A stretch of DNA of 64,000 bases from Martelella sp. NC20 (GTDB lineage Bacteria > Pseudomonadota > Alphaproteobacteria > Rhizobiales > Rhizobiaceae): positions 1,042,001 through 1,106,000 of the forward strand of contig NZ_CP054861.1 in NCBI RefSeq assembly GCF_013459645.1, given 5' to 3'. Of this stretch, positions 1-13,283 are shown piece by piece. Positions within the stretch are counted from its first letter, which is position 1. Every line of letters begins with the position of its first letter. The notes under the pieces are model-generated. The model was not told the origin of the DNA and searched no databases. It saw nothing but the letters and a program-made list of their open reading frames with translations. A program made the position numbers and the translations under genes.

Positions 1-322
1 TGCGGAAATCTTCAGGCGTGGCGTCGATCACGCTGGAGAACATCGCAATGCCGGCATTGTTGAACAGCGCATTGACGCCGCCGAAGGAATCGGTGGCGCG
101 CTTCACCGCATCCTGCCATTCCTCGGGGCTGGTGACATCGAGATGCTGATAGATGGCATTGTCGCCGAGTTCGCCGGCAAGCTTCTCGCCGGCCGCATCG
201 GAAAGGTCGGCGATCATCACCTTCGCGCCGCCTTCGACCAGAAGACGCGCGGTTGCCGCGCCGATACCGCTGGCGCCGCCGGTGACGATCACCCGGAGGT
301 CTGCTGTTTTCGGATTGTTCAT
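1..322 (-). CDS. SDR family oxidoreductase, N-terminal part (cut by window edge)
   Basis: About 107 N-terminal residues of a classical short-chain dehydrogenase are visible. The gene reads into the window edge. The ATG at 322 is followed by an NAD(P)-binding turn (VTGGASGIG near residues 13-21), an acidic residue after beta-2 (MIADLSD) and NNAG near residue 87, the usual order of a Rossmann SDR. The conserved Asp at the end of beta-2 suggests NAD rather than NADP preference, which is an inference. The catalytic Ser-Tyr-Lys lies outside the window, so substrate cannot be judged. GGAGATAACGCC before the ATG gives a good ribosome binding site. Confidence 0.85.
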   Translation of the reverse strand, partial: MNNPKTADLRVIVTGGASGIGAATARLLVEGGAKVMIADLSDAAGEKLAGELGDNAIYQHLDVTSPEEWQDAVKRATDSFGGVNALFNNAGIAMFSSVIDATPEDFR

Positions 323-450
323 GGCGTTATCTCCCATTTTCTGCCATCGCCCCGTTCCGGTTATGTCCGTCAGGGCTTACAATGATTATGGCAGACAAAT
401 CATGGCCACTGTTTGACACAGGGCAATTCATAAAGAGAAGGCAACACATG

Positions 451-490
451 CAAAGGCCCGTGTTTCATGGAAACACGGGCCGGCTTTTTT
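451..490. terminator. Strong hairpin downstream of nrdF, probable terminator
   Basis: An inverted repeat with 11-bp arms (GGCCCGTGTTT at 455-465, its complement at 471-481) and a 5-nt loop lies just beyond the nrdF stop. A T-run follows on the plus strand (GGCTTTTTT, 482-490) and a shorter TTTG on the minus strand. The nrd operon is on the minus strand, so the strongest U-tract faces the wrong way; it may act in both directions. Confidence 0.5.
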
Positions 491-511
491 CATCTGCTTT
501 GAAACAGGAAC

Positions 512-3678
<3,167 letters not shown>

Positions 3679-3680
3679 TG

Positions 3681-4082
3681 TCAATTCTGCCGTTTCCAAA
3701 ACTCTTCCAGTCCCTGTCTGACGTTGCTGACATCCTCCTGCGTGCCGAGAAGTTCGAAACGATAGAGGTATGGTACCTTGCATTTGGCCGAGATGATATC
3801 GCCGGCAATGCCGTATGTATTTCCGAAATTGGTGTTTCCGGAGGCGATGACACCGCGAATCAGCGCCCTGTTTTCCGGATCGTTGAGGAACTGGATGACC
3901 GGTTTCGGCACCGCCCCGCTGCCGTCGCCGCCGGCATAGGTCGGGACCACCAGCACATAGGGTTCCGCCACCTTTTTCGTATCGCCCTGGGGGCCGAGAC
4001 GCCTGGCCGGAAGGCCGGTCTTCGACACGAAACGGTGGGTATTGCCCGTAGCGCTGGAATAATAGACGAGCATCCCCGTCAT
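3681..4082 (-). CDS. nrdI: NrdI flavodoxin-like protein for class Ib RNR activation
   Basis: NrdI is a small FMN protein that supplies oxidant to assemble the dimanganese-tyrosyl cofactor of NrdF. The protein is 133 residues and begins with the phosphate loop [13 protein letters not shown] second FMN-contact segment [12 protein letters not shown] lies in the middle. Start chosen at ATG 4082, preceded by GAGGAAAAG; a second ATG nine bases downstream is possible. Gene order nrdH-nrdI-nrdE-nrdF is the standard class Ib operon. The gap to nrdH (4083-4207) holds two stem-loops. Confidence 0.95.
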   Translation of the reverse strand: MTGMLVYYSSATGNTHRFVSKTGLPARRLGPQGDTKKVAEPYVLVVPTYAGGDGSGAVPKPVIQFLNDPENRALIRGVIASGNTNFGNTYGIAGDIISAKCKVPYLYRFELLGTQEDVSNVRQGLEEFWKRQN

Positions 4083-4145
4083 CCTCTTTTCCTCATCACC
4101 AATACGGCGCGCCCGTGTGACGCGCCGTCTGATCACTCCAGCGAG

Positions 4146-4198
4146 CGCCGCATCCTGGTGCGGCGATGCGCCTTGTTCGGCCGGTCCCTGAGACCGGC
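4146..4198. other. Two tandem stem-loops between nrdH and nrdI
   Basis: Two inverted repeats with 7-bp arms follow each other: CGCCGCA/TGCGGCG (4146-4152 and 4159-4165, 6-nt loop) and GCCGGTC/GACCGGC (4180-4186 and 4192-4198, 5-nt loop). No U-run follows on the minus strand, so they look more like mRNA processing or stability elements, or a small repeat, than a terminator. Confidence 0.5.
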
Positions 4199-4207
4199 GC
4201 ATCAGGA

Positions 4208-4429
4208 TCAGGCCAGCGCGCCGATCATGTCCGGGCGGAAGCCCGACCAGTGCTGCTCACCGGCGACGACGACGGGCACCTGACGATAGCCCATGCCAAC
4301 GACCTGATCATAGGCGTCGTTGTCTACCGACACATCGACGATTTCATAATCGAGGCCCTTGCGCTCCAGCGCGCGGGTCGTCGCATTGCACTGCACGCAA
4401 GCCGGTTTGGAATAGACAGTGATCTTCAT
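4208..4429 (-). CDS. nrdH: NrdH glutaredoxin-like electron donor
   Basis: NrdH is a 73-residue redoxin that passes electrons from thioredoxin reductase to NrdE. It has the CVQC redox motif at residues 11-14, the cis-Pro segment RQVPVVV and the C-terminal WSGFRPDMI block that distinguishes NrdH from glutaredoxins. CGAGGATAAC precedes the ATG at 4429. It is the first gene of the nrdHIEF operon. Its upstream region holds a pair of NrdR-box-like sites at 4778-4824, which leaves a leader of roughly 340 nt if transcription starts there. Confidence 0.96.
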   Translation of the reverse strand: MKITVYSKPACVQCNATTRALERKGLDYEIVDVSVDNDAYDQVVGMGYRQVPVVVAGEQHWSGFRPDMIGALA

Positions 4430-4777
4430 CGTTATCCTCGCATAATCATTTTTCTCAAAAAAGCGCCGCCGAGCGAACCCTCGACGCTTTTCCGCGCATC
4501 TGGCGAGGCGGACAATGTTGGCATTCAACAAAGCGCAGCCTCTTGCCGGACCATTGTCCGGCTGGACGAAACGCCGGCGGTTGCAAACCGTCAACGTCTC
4601 AATTTCTCAACAGTCCCGTCGAACGCATTGACCGGACTGGTATTTTTTACCCTTCGGAGCCCGGCAAAAGTCGCATTGTCCACGGGGAACACCACTTCGA
4701 CACATGCCTAGGGGGACTCAAAAAACCTGAAACCGGACGCCGCTGACGCATCAGCTTGATTCGATAGAATCACCATA

Positions 4778-4824
4778 ACACAATATGTGCGAACTGGAAT
4801 GCCCAGACTAACCATATATAGTGT
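4778..4824. promoter_or_regulatory. Pair of NrdR-box-like sites upstream of nrdHIEF
   Basis: Two palindromic AT-rich 14-mers, ACACAATATGTGCG at 4778-4791 and ACCATATATAGTGT at 4811-4824 (the complement reads ACACTATATATGGT), resemble the NrdR consensus ACACWATATWTTGT. Their centres are 33 bp apart, close to three helical turns, as in known tandem NrdR boxes. NrdR is the ATP/dATP-sensing repressor of ribonucleotide reductase operons. The rest of 4430-5122 shows no convincing gene; it contains one hairpin CCGGAC-CATT-GTCCGG near 4542-4557. Confidence 0.7.
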
Positions 4825-5122
4825 TCCCTGGGTTTCTTTTCCACATTCAGGGTTAACGCAATGTGACAGAAGGAAACAGCAGCCGGAACGGGCGCGCATT
4901 TCTGTGGCAGAAACAGCCGGCCCGGCGAATCGGTCTCTGGAAAATGCCGATAGCCGTCAAGATGACCGCTCGCCACGGGCAAGGGCTACCAACCGATAGT
5001 TGAACCCGCATGCACGCGCGATTTCTTTCGCGCTTTCCACAGGCGTCAGAAAAGCAGGGGGTCATCGGAAAATGACGCCGGCAAAGGCATCGCCATATGG
5101 CAACCCCTTGAGAAACCAGCCG

Positions 5123-5854
5123 CTATTCCTCGTCGGCCGAAGGCGGACGCCGTTCATAACGCAGCACGAAGACGTAAAGCGCGAGCGTACCAAGCGCCAT
5201 CGCAAACCATGTCAGCGCGTAGCTCAGATGGGAATTGCGGAACTTGACGACCGTCAGGCCGCCGATGGGCAGCTGGCCCGGCGGGCCGCTGGCCGCCGCA
5301 TCGATGAAATAGGGCGCGAACGGCACCAGGCCTCTGGTCGCCATGATCGAGGCCACATCGCGGCGATACCATTTGCCGTTGACCGGGTCGCTGGCGCGCG
5401 AAAACAGCCAGCCCTTGCTTTCCGGCATTCTGAGCAGGCCCTCGACGGTGACCTCACCGGCAGGCGGGCGGTAATCGGCGGGATCGCCCTCCTTGCCCTC
5501 CGGCACGAAACCGCGATTGATCAGCACATAGCTGCCGTCATTCCGCAGAAGCGGCGTCATCACGAAATAGCCGGCGCCAAGCTGGGTCGGATAGTAGATC
5601 AGCGTCTGCGCCATCTCGATATAGCTGCCGGTGACGCTGACATGGCGATAGGCGTCGTTTTCGCGCGTCACCGCCGCCCCGTGGCCCGGCGCGGGCGCCA
5701 CGGGCGCCGCGACGCGGGCGTCGACGGCGGCAATCAGATCAAGCTTCCACTGCAGCCGGTAGACCTGCCAGATGCCGAGCGCCGCGAACACGGCGAACAG
5801 CAGCGCGGCGATGGCGGTGAGGACCAGGAACTTCTTGCGGAAAATGGCGGCCAT
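5123..5854 (-). CDS. SURF1 family cytochrome oxidase assembly protein
   Basis: A 243-residue membrane protein of the SURF1/Shy1 family, which assists haem insertion into haem-copper oxidases. One transmembrane helix lies near the N-terminus (about residues 8-28, containing FAVFAALGIWQVYRLQWK, a family hallmark). A second lies near the C-terminus (about residues 205-228). A periplasmic domain sits between them, with the INRGFVP segment typical of the family. It follows cyoABCD on the same strand, separated by a terminator-like hairpin, which links it to bo3 quinol oxidase assembly. Confidence 0.92.
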   Translation of the reverse strand: MAAIFRKKFLVLTAIAALLFAVFAALGIWQVYRLQWKLDLIAAVDARVAAPVAPAPGHGAAVTRENDAYRHVSVTGSYIEMAQTLIYYPTQLGAGYFVMTPLLRNDGSYVLINRGFVPEGKEGDPADYRPPAGEVTVEGLLRMPESKGWLFSRASDPVNGKWYRRDVASIMATRGLVPFAPYFIDAAASGPPGQLPIGGLTVVKFRNSHLSYALTWFAMALGTLALYVFVLRYERRPPSADEE

Positions 5855-6034
5855 TGCGGCAGGGACCTTTCGGACCGGGAAGTCTTACAATGCTTTGTAA
5901 AGGACACAGGCCGGCGGGGTTTTACCTTCGGCGCACAGAAGCACCGCGGCAGAGGCCCGTCGCCCTGCAAGGGTCCTCAAGCCAGGATGACGCCCGAACG
6001 TGGCGACACGGCGGTCAGCCAGACAAAAGCGGAA

Positions 6035-6061
6035 CCGCCCCGCAGCCAGGCTGCGGGGCGG
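6035..6061 (-). terminator. Rho-independent terminator after cyoD
   Basis: A near-perfect GC-rich palindrome (CCGCCCCGCAG, loop CCAGG, complementary arm) sits 8 nt past the cyoD stop. On the minus strand it is followed by TTCCGCTTTTG. It probably ends the cyoABCD transcript before the SURF1 gene, perhaps incompletely. Confidence 0.6.
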
Positions 6062-6069
6062 CGGACAAG

Positions 6070-6516
6070 TTACTGCTGGCCCTGCACGATGATATTGCCG
6101 GTGACGCCGGCGTCGCGCAATTGCTGGGCGATCTCGGGCGTGGCGCAGACGATCGTGCCATCATCGAGATAGGTGAACCCGCTTTCCGGCAGCGGCATCA
6201 TGTACTTGTTCATGTTGTGCATCACCCACAGCGAGCCCGCCAGCACGATCAGCAGCAGGATCAGCGCCAGCAGCGACGAGGCCATGGTCCAGCCATGCTC
6301 CTGATTGGGGCTGAGCAGCAGGAAATAGCGCAGATGCACCAGAATCTGCGCCGCCGCGCAGATCATCACCACCGTCAGCAGAAAGGCCTTGCTGGTGATC
6401 GCATCGGCCATCACCAGACCGAAGGGAATGATGGTCAGCACCGCGGCCAGCACGAAACCGGTCATCAGCGCCTTGAAGCTGCCATGGCCGTGGGAAGTGT
6501 GTTCAGCGCTGCTCAT
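6070..6516 (-). CDS. cyoD: Cytochrome bo3 ubiquinol oxidase subunit IV
   Basis: The small subunit of the cytochrome o quinol oxidase, 148 residues. It has a His-rich cytoplasmic N-terminus and three predicted membrane helices (about residues 18-38, 45-65 and 77-99). ILVHLRYFLLL in the second helix is a strong CyoD family signature. CyoD supports assembly of the copper site in subunit I. The ATG overlaps the cyoC stop by 4 nt (ATGA), so the two genes are translationally coupled. The C-terminal extension after residue 105 is somewhat longer than in E. coli CyoD (109 residues). Confidence 0.95.
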   Translation of the reverse strand: MSSAEHTSHGHGSFKALMTGFVLAAVLTIIPFGLVMADAITSKAFLLTVVMICAAAQILVHLRYFLLLSPNQEHGWTMASSLLALILLLIVLAGSLWVMHNMNKYMMPLPESGFTYLDDGTIVCATPEIAQQLRDAGVTGNIIVQGQQ

Positions 6517-7115
6517 AGGATCGCTCCGGTAAGGTAGACCAGCGAGAACACGCCGATCCAGATCAGGTCGAGGAAATGCCAGAACATCGAAAGCGTGGAG
6601 GTCCGACGGCGCACCGCCTCGTTCAGCCCGTGTTTCGAGATCTGGAACATCAGCACGATCAGCCAGATCGTGCCGAAGGTCACGTGCAGGCCGTGGGTGC
6701 CGACAAGCGTGAAATAGGCCGACAGGAAGGCCGAACGATCCGGCGTCGCGCCCTCGGAGATCAGGTCGTGGAATTCATAGATTTCCATCGCCAGAAAGCA
6801 GATGGCGAAAAACCCGGCGACGCCAAGCCATTTCATCAGCCCGGCCTTGTCGCCCTTGTCCATGCGCAGCATGCCGATGCCGAAGGTGACCGACGAAAAC
6901 AGCAGGAAAGCGGTTTCGACCAGCGCGAACCAGAGGTGGAACAGGTCGTTCGGCGCCGGCCCGCCTGCATAGGAACGGCCGAGCACGGCATAGGTCGCAA
7001 ACAGCGTGCCGAAGATCAGGCAGTCGCTCATCAGGTAGATCCAGAAGCCAAGCTGGGTCGGACTATCGTGATGGGCGTTGTCGTCGTGATGCGCCGTCTG
7101 ATCAGCGATCGTCAT
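6513..7115 (-). CDS. cyoC: Cytochrome bo3 ubiquinol oxidase subunit III
   Basis: Subunit III of the quinol oxidase, 200 residues with five predicted membrane helices. The N-terminus is His/Asp-rich. The first helix segment [18 protein letters not shown] is a CyoC hallmark, and [13 protein letters not shown] marks the last part of the family block. Start at ATG 7115, overlapping the cyoB stop by 4 nt. The frame is open further upstream inside cyoB but that stretch has no similarity to the family. Confidence 0.96.
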   Translation of the reverse strand: MTIADQTAHHDDNAHHDSPTQLGFWIYLMSDCLIFGTLFATYAVLGRSYAGGPAPNDLFHLWFALVETAFLLFSSVTFGIGMLRMDKGDKAGLMKWLGVAGFFAICFLAMEIYEFHDLISEGATPDRSAFLSAYFTLVGTHGLHVTFGTIWLIVLMFQISKHGLNEAVRRRTSTLSMFWHFLDLIWIGVFSLVYLTGAIL

Positions 7116-9094
7116 GCCAGTGCCTCCTTGGCCTTTTCCTGGTCGCGGGCGACCTGCTCGGCCGGAACGTAGTAATCGCGGTCGAAATTGAAGGTGTGGA
7201 AGATAATCGAGCCGATTGCGCCGACAAAGCAGAGCACCACCAGCCACCACATATGCCACACCAGCCCGAAACCGAGCGCCAGGCAAAGCCCGGCGGGCAC
7301 GATCCCGGCCCAGGTGTTCTTGGGCATGTGGATCGGCTTGTAGTCGGTCGGCCACTCGAAGCCTTCCTTCTTCATCCGCCACCAGGCATCACGGCCGGTA
7401 ACAACGAAATCGGTCGGGAAGTTGTAGGGCGCTACCGGAGACGTGGTCGCCCATTCCAGCGTCCGGCCATTCCACGGGTCGGGACCGCATTTCAGCTTGT
7501 CGCGGTTCTTGATGGTGACGACGAGCTGGATCACGGTACTGGCAATGCCGCAGCCGATCAGCAGCATGCCGATGCAGGCGATGATGAAATAGATCTGCCA
7601 TCCGACATCGGTGTAGCTTTGCAGGCGGCGGGTGACGCCCATCAGTCCGAGCACGTAAAGCGGCATGAAGGCGACGTAGAAACCGATGCACCAGAACCAG
7701 AACGAGCGGCGGCCCCATTTGTCGTCGAGCTTGAAGCCGAACACTTTCGGCCACCAGTACTGGTAGCCCGCCATCAACCCGAACACCACGCCGCCGATGA
7801 TGACGTTGTGGAAGTGGGCAATCAGGAACAGCGTATTGTGGAGCTGGAAGTCGGCCGGCGGAACGGCGAGCATGACGCCGGTCATGCCGCCGATGGTGAA
7901 GGTGATCAGGAAGCCCACCGTCCAGTACATCGGCGTCTCGAACCGGATGCGGCCGCGATACATGGTGAACAGCCAGTTGAAGATCTTGGCGCCCGTCGGG
8001 ATCGAGATGATCATCGTGGCGATGCCGAAGAAGGTGTTCACGCTGGCCCCGGAGCCCATGGTGAAGAAGTGGTGCAGCCAGACGATGAACGACAGCACCA
8101 CGATACAGGCGGTCGCATAGACCATGGTGCGGTAGCCGAACAGCGGCTTGCCCGAGAAGGTGGCGACCACTTCGGAGAAGATGCCGAAACAGGGCAGGAT
8201 CAGGATATAGACTTCCGGGTGGCCCCAGATCCAGATCAGGTTCACATACAGCATGGGGTTGCCGCCCATGTCGTTGGTGAAGAAGTGCATGCCGAGATAG
8301 CGATCGAGCGCCAGCATGGCGAGCGTGGCCGTCAGCACCGGGAAGGCGGCGACGATCAGGACGTTGGCGGCAAGCGTGGTCCAGGCGAATACCGGCATGC
8401 GCATCATGGTCATGCCCGGCGCGCGCATCTTCAGGATCGTGGCGATCATGTTGACGCCCGACAGCGTCGTTCCTATCCCCGCGATCTGCAGCGACCATAT
8501 GTAATAGTCGACCCCGACATCGGGCGAGTATGCGATCCCCGAAAGCGGCGGCATGGCAAGCCAGCCGGTGCGGCCGAGAAGACCGATGAACAGCGACACG
8601 TTGAGCAGGATGGCGCCCGAAACCGTCATCCAGAACGAGAAATTGTTCAGCCACGGAAAGGCGACGTCGCGCGCGCCGATCTGCAGCGGCATCGCGATGT
8701 TCATCACGCCGACCAGGAAGGCCATGGCGAAGAAGAAGATCATCACCGTGCCGTGGGCGGTGAAGATCTGGTCGAAGTGATGCGGCGGCAGATAGCCCTG
8801 CGCGCCGCCGGCGGCGATCGCCTGCTGGGTGCGCATCATGAAGGCGTCGGTGAAGCCGCGGAACAGCATCACCAGCGCCAGCACGATATACATCACGCCG
8901 ATCTTCTTGTGGTCAACCGAGGTGAACCACTCGCTCCAGAGATACGCCCATTTGCGGTGGTAGGTGATGAGGCCGAGGACGGTCAGGCCCGCGATGACGA
9001 CGGCGGCGAAGGTCACATCCAGGATCATGACATCGTAGGGAATGTCGGCCCAGGTGAGCTTGCCGAAAATGAAGTTCCAGAATTCAGATCTCAT
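7112..9094 (-). CDS. cyoB: Cytochrome bo3 ubiquinol oxidase subunit I
   Basis: The catalytic haem-copper subunit, 660 residues, which oxidises ubiquinol, reduces oxygen and pumps protons. Visible ligands are: [10 protein letters not shown] (haem b His), [11 protein letters not shown] (CuB His with the cross-linked Tyr), WLHHFF (two CuB His) and HFHNVIIGG (haem ligand pair). The N-terminal [10 protein letters not shown] and C-terminal hydrophobic extension are those of quinol rather than cytochrome c oxidases. The start overlaps the last base of the cyoA stop (TAATG). Confidence 0.98.
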   Translation of the reverse strand: MRSEFWNFIFGKLTWADIPYDVMILDVTFAAVVIAGLTVLGLITYHRKWAYLWSEWFTSVDHKKIGVMYIVLALVMLFRGFTDAFMMRTQQAIAAGGAQGYLPPHHFDQIFTAHGTVMIFFFAMAFLVGVMNIAMPLQIGARDVAFPWLNNFSFWMTVSGAILLNVSLFIGLLGRTGWLAMPPLSGIAYSPDVGVDYYIWSLQIAGIGTTLSGVNMIATILKMRAPGMTMMRMPVFAWTTLAANVLIVAAFPVLTATLAMLALDRYLGMHFFTNDMGGNPMLYVNLIWIWGHPEVYILILPCFGIFSEVVATFSGKPLFGYRTMVYATACIVVLSFIVWLHHFFTMGSGASVNTFFGIATMIISIPTGAKIFNWLFTMYRGRIRFETPMYWTVGFLITFTIGGMTGVMLAVPPADFQLHNTLFLIAHFHNVIIGGVVFGLMAGYQYWWPKVFGFKLDDKWGRRSFWFWCIGFYVAFMPLYVLGLMGVTRRLQSYTDVGWQIYFIIACIGMLLIGCGIASTVIQLVVTIKNRDKLKCGPDPWNGRTLEWATTSPVAPYNFPTDFVVTGRDAWWRMKKEGFEWPTDYKPIHMPKNTWAGIVPAGLCLALGFGLVWHMWWLVVLCFVGAIGSIIFHTFNFDRDYYVPAEQVARDQEKAKEALA

Positions 9095-10212
9095 TACTGC
9101 CTCACGGATTCGGATGCGTTCGGCGCATTGTCGCCGCCGGCCATGTTTGTGACCGTCTGGTCGGGATTCTTGACGTTGACCGGGCCGTGGGTCGGCTCGT
9201 CCGGATTGGCGTGGAGCGTCTCCTCGAAAGCATGCTGATCAAAGCCCTGGCCCGGCGCGAATTCGTCGTAGACATAGGAATCCTTGGTTTCGATCCCCTT
9301 CTTGCCGCCGCCGCCCATCATGTCCTGCATCATCATGTCGCCGATGCAGACCTTGCCCGGCTCGACGCACAGGCCGACGATCTTGTCGAACAGGTTGTCG
9401 GCGACGCCGTTGTAATAGGACACGCTGTCGGCAACCGTCGGCTTCTGCAGCGTCTGGTAGGCATCGACCGAGAGCTCGGAACCGGAGGTCTTGACCGTAT
9501 TGACCCAGTTGTCGAACTCGCTTTCGGAGACGGCGAAGGTCTCGAAATCCATATGGGCATAGCCGGGACCGGAATAATTGGCCGAACGGCCGTAATATTT
9601 GCCGGCGTCATCCGCCACCAGATGAAGCTTCGTCTCCATGCCGGCCATGGTGTAGATCATGCCGGCGAGCGCGGGGACCGAGAATGTGTTCATCACCGAT
9701 GACGAGGTCAGCCGGAGGTTGACCGCCCTGCCGGTCGGCAGCACGAGCTGGTTGACGACGGCGATGTTTTCTTCCGGATAGATGAACAGCCATTTCCAGT
9801 CGAGCGACACCGCCTCGATTTCAAGCGGTTCGCCGGCGATGTGATCGAGCGGCTTGTAGGGGTCGAGCCGGTGGGTATAGACCCAGGTCAGCGCCCCGAG
9901 CGCGATCACGATCATCACCGGAACGCCCCAGATGAAGGCCTCGAACAGGTTGGAATGCTCGAATTCGGGATCGTAATCATCCGTGGCCTTGCGCGAATCG
10001 CGGTAGCGCCAGGGAATGTAGACCGCCAGGATCAGCACCGGAACGATGATGACCATCATCAGCACGGTGGAGGCGATCAGAAGGTCGCGTTCCTCATTGG
10101 CGACCCATCCGGCGGGGTCGAGAAGGATCAGCTGACAGCCCGAAAGAGCGAGCACAAGCGGCAGCAGCAATGCCGGTTTTATGAGCTTGGAAAGGTTCAC
10201 AATCGTTTTCAT
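9094..10212 (-). CDS. cyoA: Cytochrome bo3 ubiquinol oxidase subunit II (lipoprotein)
   Basis: Subunit II of the quinol oxidase, 372 residues. It starts with a lipoprotein signal whose lipobox LSGC places the lipidated Cys at residue 26. Two membrane helices follow (about 45-65 and 85-105), then a periplasmic cupredoxin fold. The CuA cysteines of cytochrome c oxidases are absent, as expected for a quinol oxidase. The C-terminus carries an extra acidic and polar tail (residues about 315-372) with [17 protein letters not shown]. First gene of cyoABCD. Confidence 0.96.
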   Translation of the reverse strand: MKTIVNLSKLIKPALLLPLVLALSGCQLILLDPAGWVANEERDLLIASTVLMMVIIVPVLILAVYIPWRYRDSRKATDDYDPEFEHSNLFEAFIWGVPVMIVIALGALTWVYTHRLDPYKPLDHIAGEPLEIEAVSLDWKWLFIYPEENIAVVNQLVLPTGRAVNLRLTSSSVMNTFSVPALAGMIYTMAGMETKLHLVADDAGKYYGRSANYSGPGYAHMDFETFAVSESEFDNWVNTVKTSGSELSVDAYQTLQKPTVADSVSYYNGVADNLFDKIVGLCVEPGKVCIGDMMMQDMMGGGGKKGIETKDSYVYDEFAPGQGFDQHAFEETLHANPDEPTHGPVNVKNPDQTVTNMAGGDNAPNASESVRQ

Positions 10213-10721
10213 TCTCTGCCAAACGCCCGGTTTCGCGGAAAAACGCGGGCCTTGTTGTCAATGACTTGCCTGCAGCCTTCCGGCCCATTGTCCCCGCGAC
10301 ACCGGTGCGGCACAGACATTCCCGTTGAGATCGCCCCGCCCCCGGCCTTCCGGCTCAAGAGCACTTGAGGCAGCTAGTAACCCAATTCCGTCAAAAATAA
10401 ACCGTTTTCGTGCTGTGGCATTTTGGCACAAGGGCGCTGACGCGTCACCTGTACCCCGACCTTTTCGCCCGCAATGCGTGAAAAATGCCACGTCGCCGGC
10501 ATGCTGCCCTGTTCGCCCGGCAGATTGTCACGACGGGCATGATCCGTCCAATTCAAAATTTCATGCCGGCTTACCCGACGGTCCGCGACCGGAACCGATG
10601 GCCGCGCCCGACCGTTGATCCTGCTGCAACCGCTTTTGGTGGTTGCGGTGCCCGAAGCTTTTATGCGACAATACGCCACATGTGACAATTTGCGCATGAC
10701 CGTTTCGAGGAGGAAACGAAT
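10213..10721. other. Intergenic region between cyoA and the 10722 gene, no gene seen
   Basis: This 509-bp gap between divergent genes must hold the promoters of cyoABCD and of the small membrane protein gene. I see no convincing coding sequence. One inverted repeat GCAACC-N9-GGTTGC (10626-10646) lies about 75 bp before the 10722 start. No clear sigma-70 hexamers were identified. Confidence 0.5.
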
Positions 10722-11126
10722 ATGACGGGCCTGTTTTTCTTTCCCTATGTGACCAGCGCCGTGGGCGTTCTGCTCGGCGTCTACTGGACCAATGAAGCGC
10801 GCGAATATAACCGGCTCGACTATATTCTGCGCGCCTGTTTCATCTTCATCATCAATATCGTGATTTCGTTCCTGCTGGAATTCGCCTTCCCGATGGAGAC
10901 CGTGACAAGCTCGGGGATCGCGCTGCCGACCGCCTATTTCCTGGGCCTTTCGATCTACGCCGTGGTGCCGGGCCTTGCCTTCGGCCGGTTCACCGCATTC
11001 CGCGCCCGCAATATGGGCCACGACAAGTCAATCGCCTACTGGTCGGCGATCCCGTTCGTGTTCATCTATTTCATGCTGGTCGCCCACAGAAACGAACGCC
11101 ACAAACCGCGCCCGACCCACGCCTGA
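10722..11126 (+). CDS. Small four-helix membrane protein of unknown function
   Basis: A 134-residue integral membrane protein with four predicted helices (about residues 4-20, 36-56, 64-84 and 104-121) joined by short charged loops such as WTNEAREYNRLDY. The C-terminus is basic (HRNERHKPRPTHA), so probably cytoplasmic. GAGGAGGAAACGAAT before the ATG is an excellent ribosome binding site and a clear terminator follows, so this is a well-defined single-gene unit. I do not recognise the family. Position next to cyo is suggestive only, as the genes are divergent. Confidence 0.75.
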   Translation: MTGLFFFPYVTSAVGVLLGVYWTNEAREYNRLDYILRACFIFIINIVISFLLEFAFPMETVTSSGIALPTAYFLGLSIYAVVPGLAFGRFTAFRARNMGHDKSIAYWSAIPFVFIYFMLVAHRNERHKPRPTHA

Positions 11127-11150
11127 CCGGTACGGGACAGGGGATGAAAT

Positions 11151-11183
11151 AAAAGCCCCGGCAAGCGATGCCGGGGCTTTTTG
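11151..11183 (+). terminator. Rho-independent terminator
   Basis: The stem AGCCCCGGC/GCCGGGGCT (11154-11162 and 11170-11178) has a 7-nt loop, is flanked by A-run and T-run, and is followed by TTTTTG. It lies 25 nt after the stop of the 10722 gene. Confidence 0.9.
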
Positions 11184-11229
11184 TTGTGCGGAAATTTTTC
11201 CACGCCGAAGATAATGGCTACTCAGCTTG

Positions 11230-11375
11230 CCCTCACCCGGCGCATACGCGCCACCCTCTCCCCTGCGGGGCGAGGGGGAACCTTGCAGCGTTTTCAGAGC
11301 AAGCGGGTACCGCAGAACCGCGCCGTCTTACCCTTCTCCCCGTGGGGAGAAGGTGGCCGAAGGCCGGATGAGGGC
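11230..11375. repeat. Intergenic palindromic mosaic repeat, copy 1
   Basis: A block starting CCCTCACCCGGCGCATACG and ending GGCCGAAGGCCGGATGAGGG contains two palindromes: CTCTCCCCTGCGGGGCGAG and CTTCTCCCCGTGGGGAGAAG. The same architecture recurs at 26590-26758. It resembles rhizobial intergenic mosaic elements (RIME type). It lies between the small membrane protein gene and pgi and is not coding. Confidence 0.75.
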
Positions 11376-11407
11376 GCGGCCTTTCAGCCCGGTAATAACA
11401 GCTGCTT

Positions 11408-13033
11408 CTACTTCGCCGCGTCCAGCAGAGCGGCAACCAGTCCTTGCGTCGATGAATCATGCCCTTCGGCGCTCTCCCTGCCGGAAACGACCGGCAGCAG
11501 GCCGGTGGCGAGTTCCTTGCCGAGTTCGACGCCCCACTGGTCGAAGGAATTGATCCCGAACAGCGCGCCCTCCACGAACACCCGGTGTTCGTAAAGCGCA
11601 ATCAGGCGGCCGAGCGCATAGGGCGTCAGCGCATCATAGACGAAGGTGATTGACGGCCGGTTGCCGGAGAACACCCGGTGCGGCGCGATCTTCTCGGCTT
11701 TTTCGACATCCGTTCCCTTGTCGAGAAGCTGGGCTCTCGCCTCGTCCAGCGAACGGCCCTTCATCAGCGCTTCCGACTGCGCCAGGCAATTGGCCATCAG
11801 CAACTGGTGCTGGTGGCGCAGATCGGTCTCGAAACCATTGGCGGCGATCATGAATTCGATCGGGATGATATTGGTGCCCTGATGCAGAAGCTGGAAGAAG
11901 GCGTGCTGGCCGTTGGTGCCGGGCTCGCCCCAGACGATCGGTCCGGTCGGCGTCGTCACGGCTTCGGATTCGATGGTCACCGACTTGCCGTTGCTTTCCA
12001 TGTCGAGCTGCTGGAGATAGGCGGCAAAGCGCGACATCCGCTGGTCGTAGGGGATCACCGCGCGCGAGGGATAATCGAGGATCACCCGTTGGTAGAAGCC
12101 GACGAGCCCGAGCAGGAAGGGCAGGTTCTCCCTGACCGGCGCCGCGCGGAAATGATTGTCGACCGCATGCGCCCCGTCGAGAAACCGGCCGAAGCTCTTT
12201 TCGCCGATCGCGATCATCAGCGGCAGCCCGATCGCCGACCAGATCGAGTAACGTCCGCCGACCCAGTCCCAGAAGCCGAACACCCGCGACTGGTCGATGC
12301 CGAACGCGGCGACCTTGTCGAGCGCCGTCGATACCGCGCAGAAATGATGCGCGACCGCCGCCTCGCCCAGCGCTGCCGCGATGAATTTGCGCGCGGTCGC
12401 GGCATTGGTCATGGTCTCGACGGTGGTGAAGGTCTTCGAGGCGACGATCACCAGCGTCGTCGCCGGATCGAGCGGCTTCAGCGTATCGGCGATATGGGCG
12501 CCGTCGATATTGGAGACGTAATGCAGCCTGGGGCCGTCATGGAAGGGAGCGAGCGCCAGCGTGGTCATCGCCGGGCCGAGATCGGACCCGCCAATGCCGA
12601 TATTGACGACATCGGTGAACGGCTTGCCGGTGGCGCCGTGAATGGCGCCGGAGCGGATGCCCTCGGCGAAATCGCCCATGGCCGCCAGCACCTCGTTGAC
12701 ATCCGGCATCACATCCGCGCCATCGACCATCACCGGCGTATTGGCGCGGTTGCGCAGCGCCGTATGCAGCACGGCGCGGTCCTCGGTGATGTTGATCTTC
12801 TCGCCGGCAAACATCGCCGCGCGCTTTTCCGCCACGCCCGCCTCACCGGCAAGCTTCACCAGCAGATCGAGGATTTCGTCATTGACGGCGGTCTTGGAGA
12901 AATCCATCAGCAGGTCTTCGAAGGAGACGCTGAATTTCGAAAACCGCTCCGGATCGGCGGCAAAGGCCGCGCGCAGATCGGTGGCATTGCTGCGCTCGGC
13001 CGTTTCCTTGAGCTTGGCGATGAGGGTGTTCAT
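11408..13033 (-). CDS. pgi: Glucose-6-phosphate isomerase
   Basis: Interconverts glucose 6-phosphate and fructose 6-phosphate. The 541-residue protein matches the family length. Signature segments include [11 protein letters not shown] (sugar-phosphate loop), [26 protein letters not shown] and [18 protein letters not shown] with the catalytic Glu, and a C-terminal catalytic Lys region. GGGAGCAGACTGAC precedes the ATG. It is a single gene flanked by repeats on both sides. In an alphaproteobacterium that mainly uses the Entner-Doudoroff route, Pgi chiefly recycles fructose 6-phosphate. Confidence 0.97.
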   Translation of the reverse strand: MNTLIAKLKETAERSNATDLRAAFAADPERFSKFSVSFEDLLMDFSKTAVNDEILDLLVKLAGEAGVAEKRAAMFAGEKINITEDRAVLHTALRNRANTPVMVDGADVMPDVNEVLAAMGDFAEGIRSGAIHGATGKPFTDVVNIGIGGSDLGPAMTTLALAPFHDGPRLHYVSNIDGAHIADTLKPLDPATTLVIVASKTFTTVETMTNAATARKFIAAALGEAAVAHHFCAVSTALDKVAAFGIDQSRVFGFWDWVGGRYSIWSAIGLPLMIAIGEKSFGRFLDGAHAVDNHFRAAPVRENLPFLLGLVGFYQRVILDYPSRAVIPYDQRMSRFAAYLQQLDMESNGKSVTIESEAVTTPTGPIVWGEPGTNGQHAFFQLLHQGTNIIPIEFMIAANGFETDLRHQHQLLMANCLAQSEALMKGRSLDEARAQLLDKGTDVEKAEKIAPHRVFSGNRPSITFVYDALTPYALGRLIALYEHRVFVEGALFGINSFDQWGVELGKELATGLLPVVSGRESAEGHDSSTQGLVAALLDAAK

Positions 13034-13283
13034 GTCAGTCTGCTCCCTGAAATATGGGGTGGGGCGAAATGTCTTACTTAGCGATTGAATGCGATCCGTG
13101 AAGCCCCTTCGGGACGGCCGGCGAGATTTTGCGGCATTGAAGGCGGGCGGGCGCGGAAAATCAAGCGTGGAAGCGATTTGTTTTTTATGAAACGGAAGGC
13201 AAGGCGGTTTGCGTGCCCAAGTGCACAGACCTTCTCAGACCCAGCTGAATTGCATTTTCGCCTTGCGGCCTGCTCCCAATATT

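Noticed and set aside
7196..9238. A long open frame (about 680 codons) on the plus strand across cyoB
   Set aside because: It is antisense to cyoB, its translation is rich in His, Arg, Asp and Gln with no domain, and such frames are common opposite GC-rich genes.
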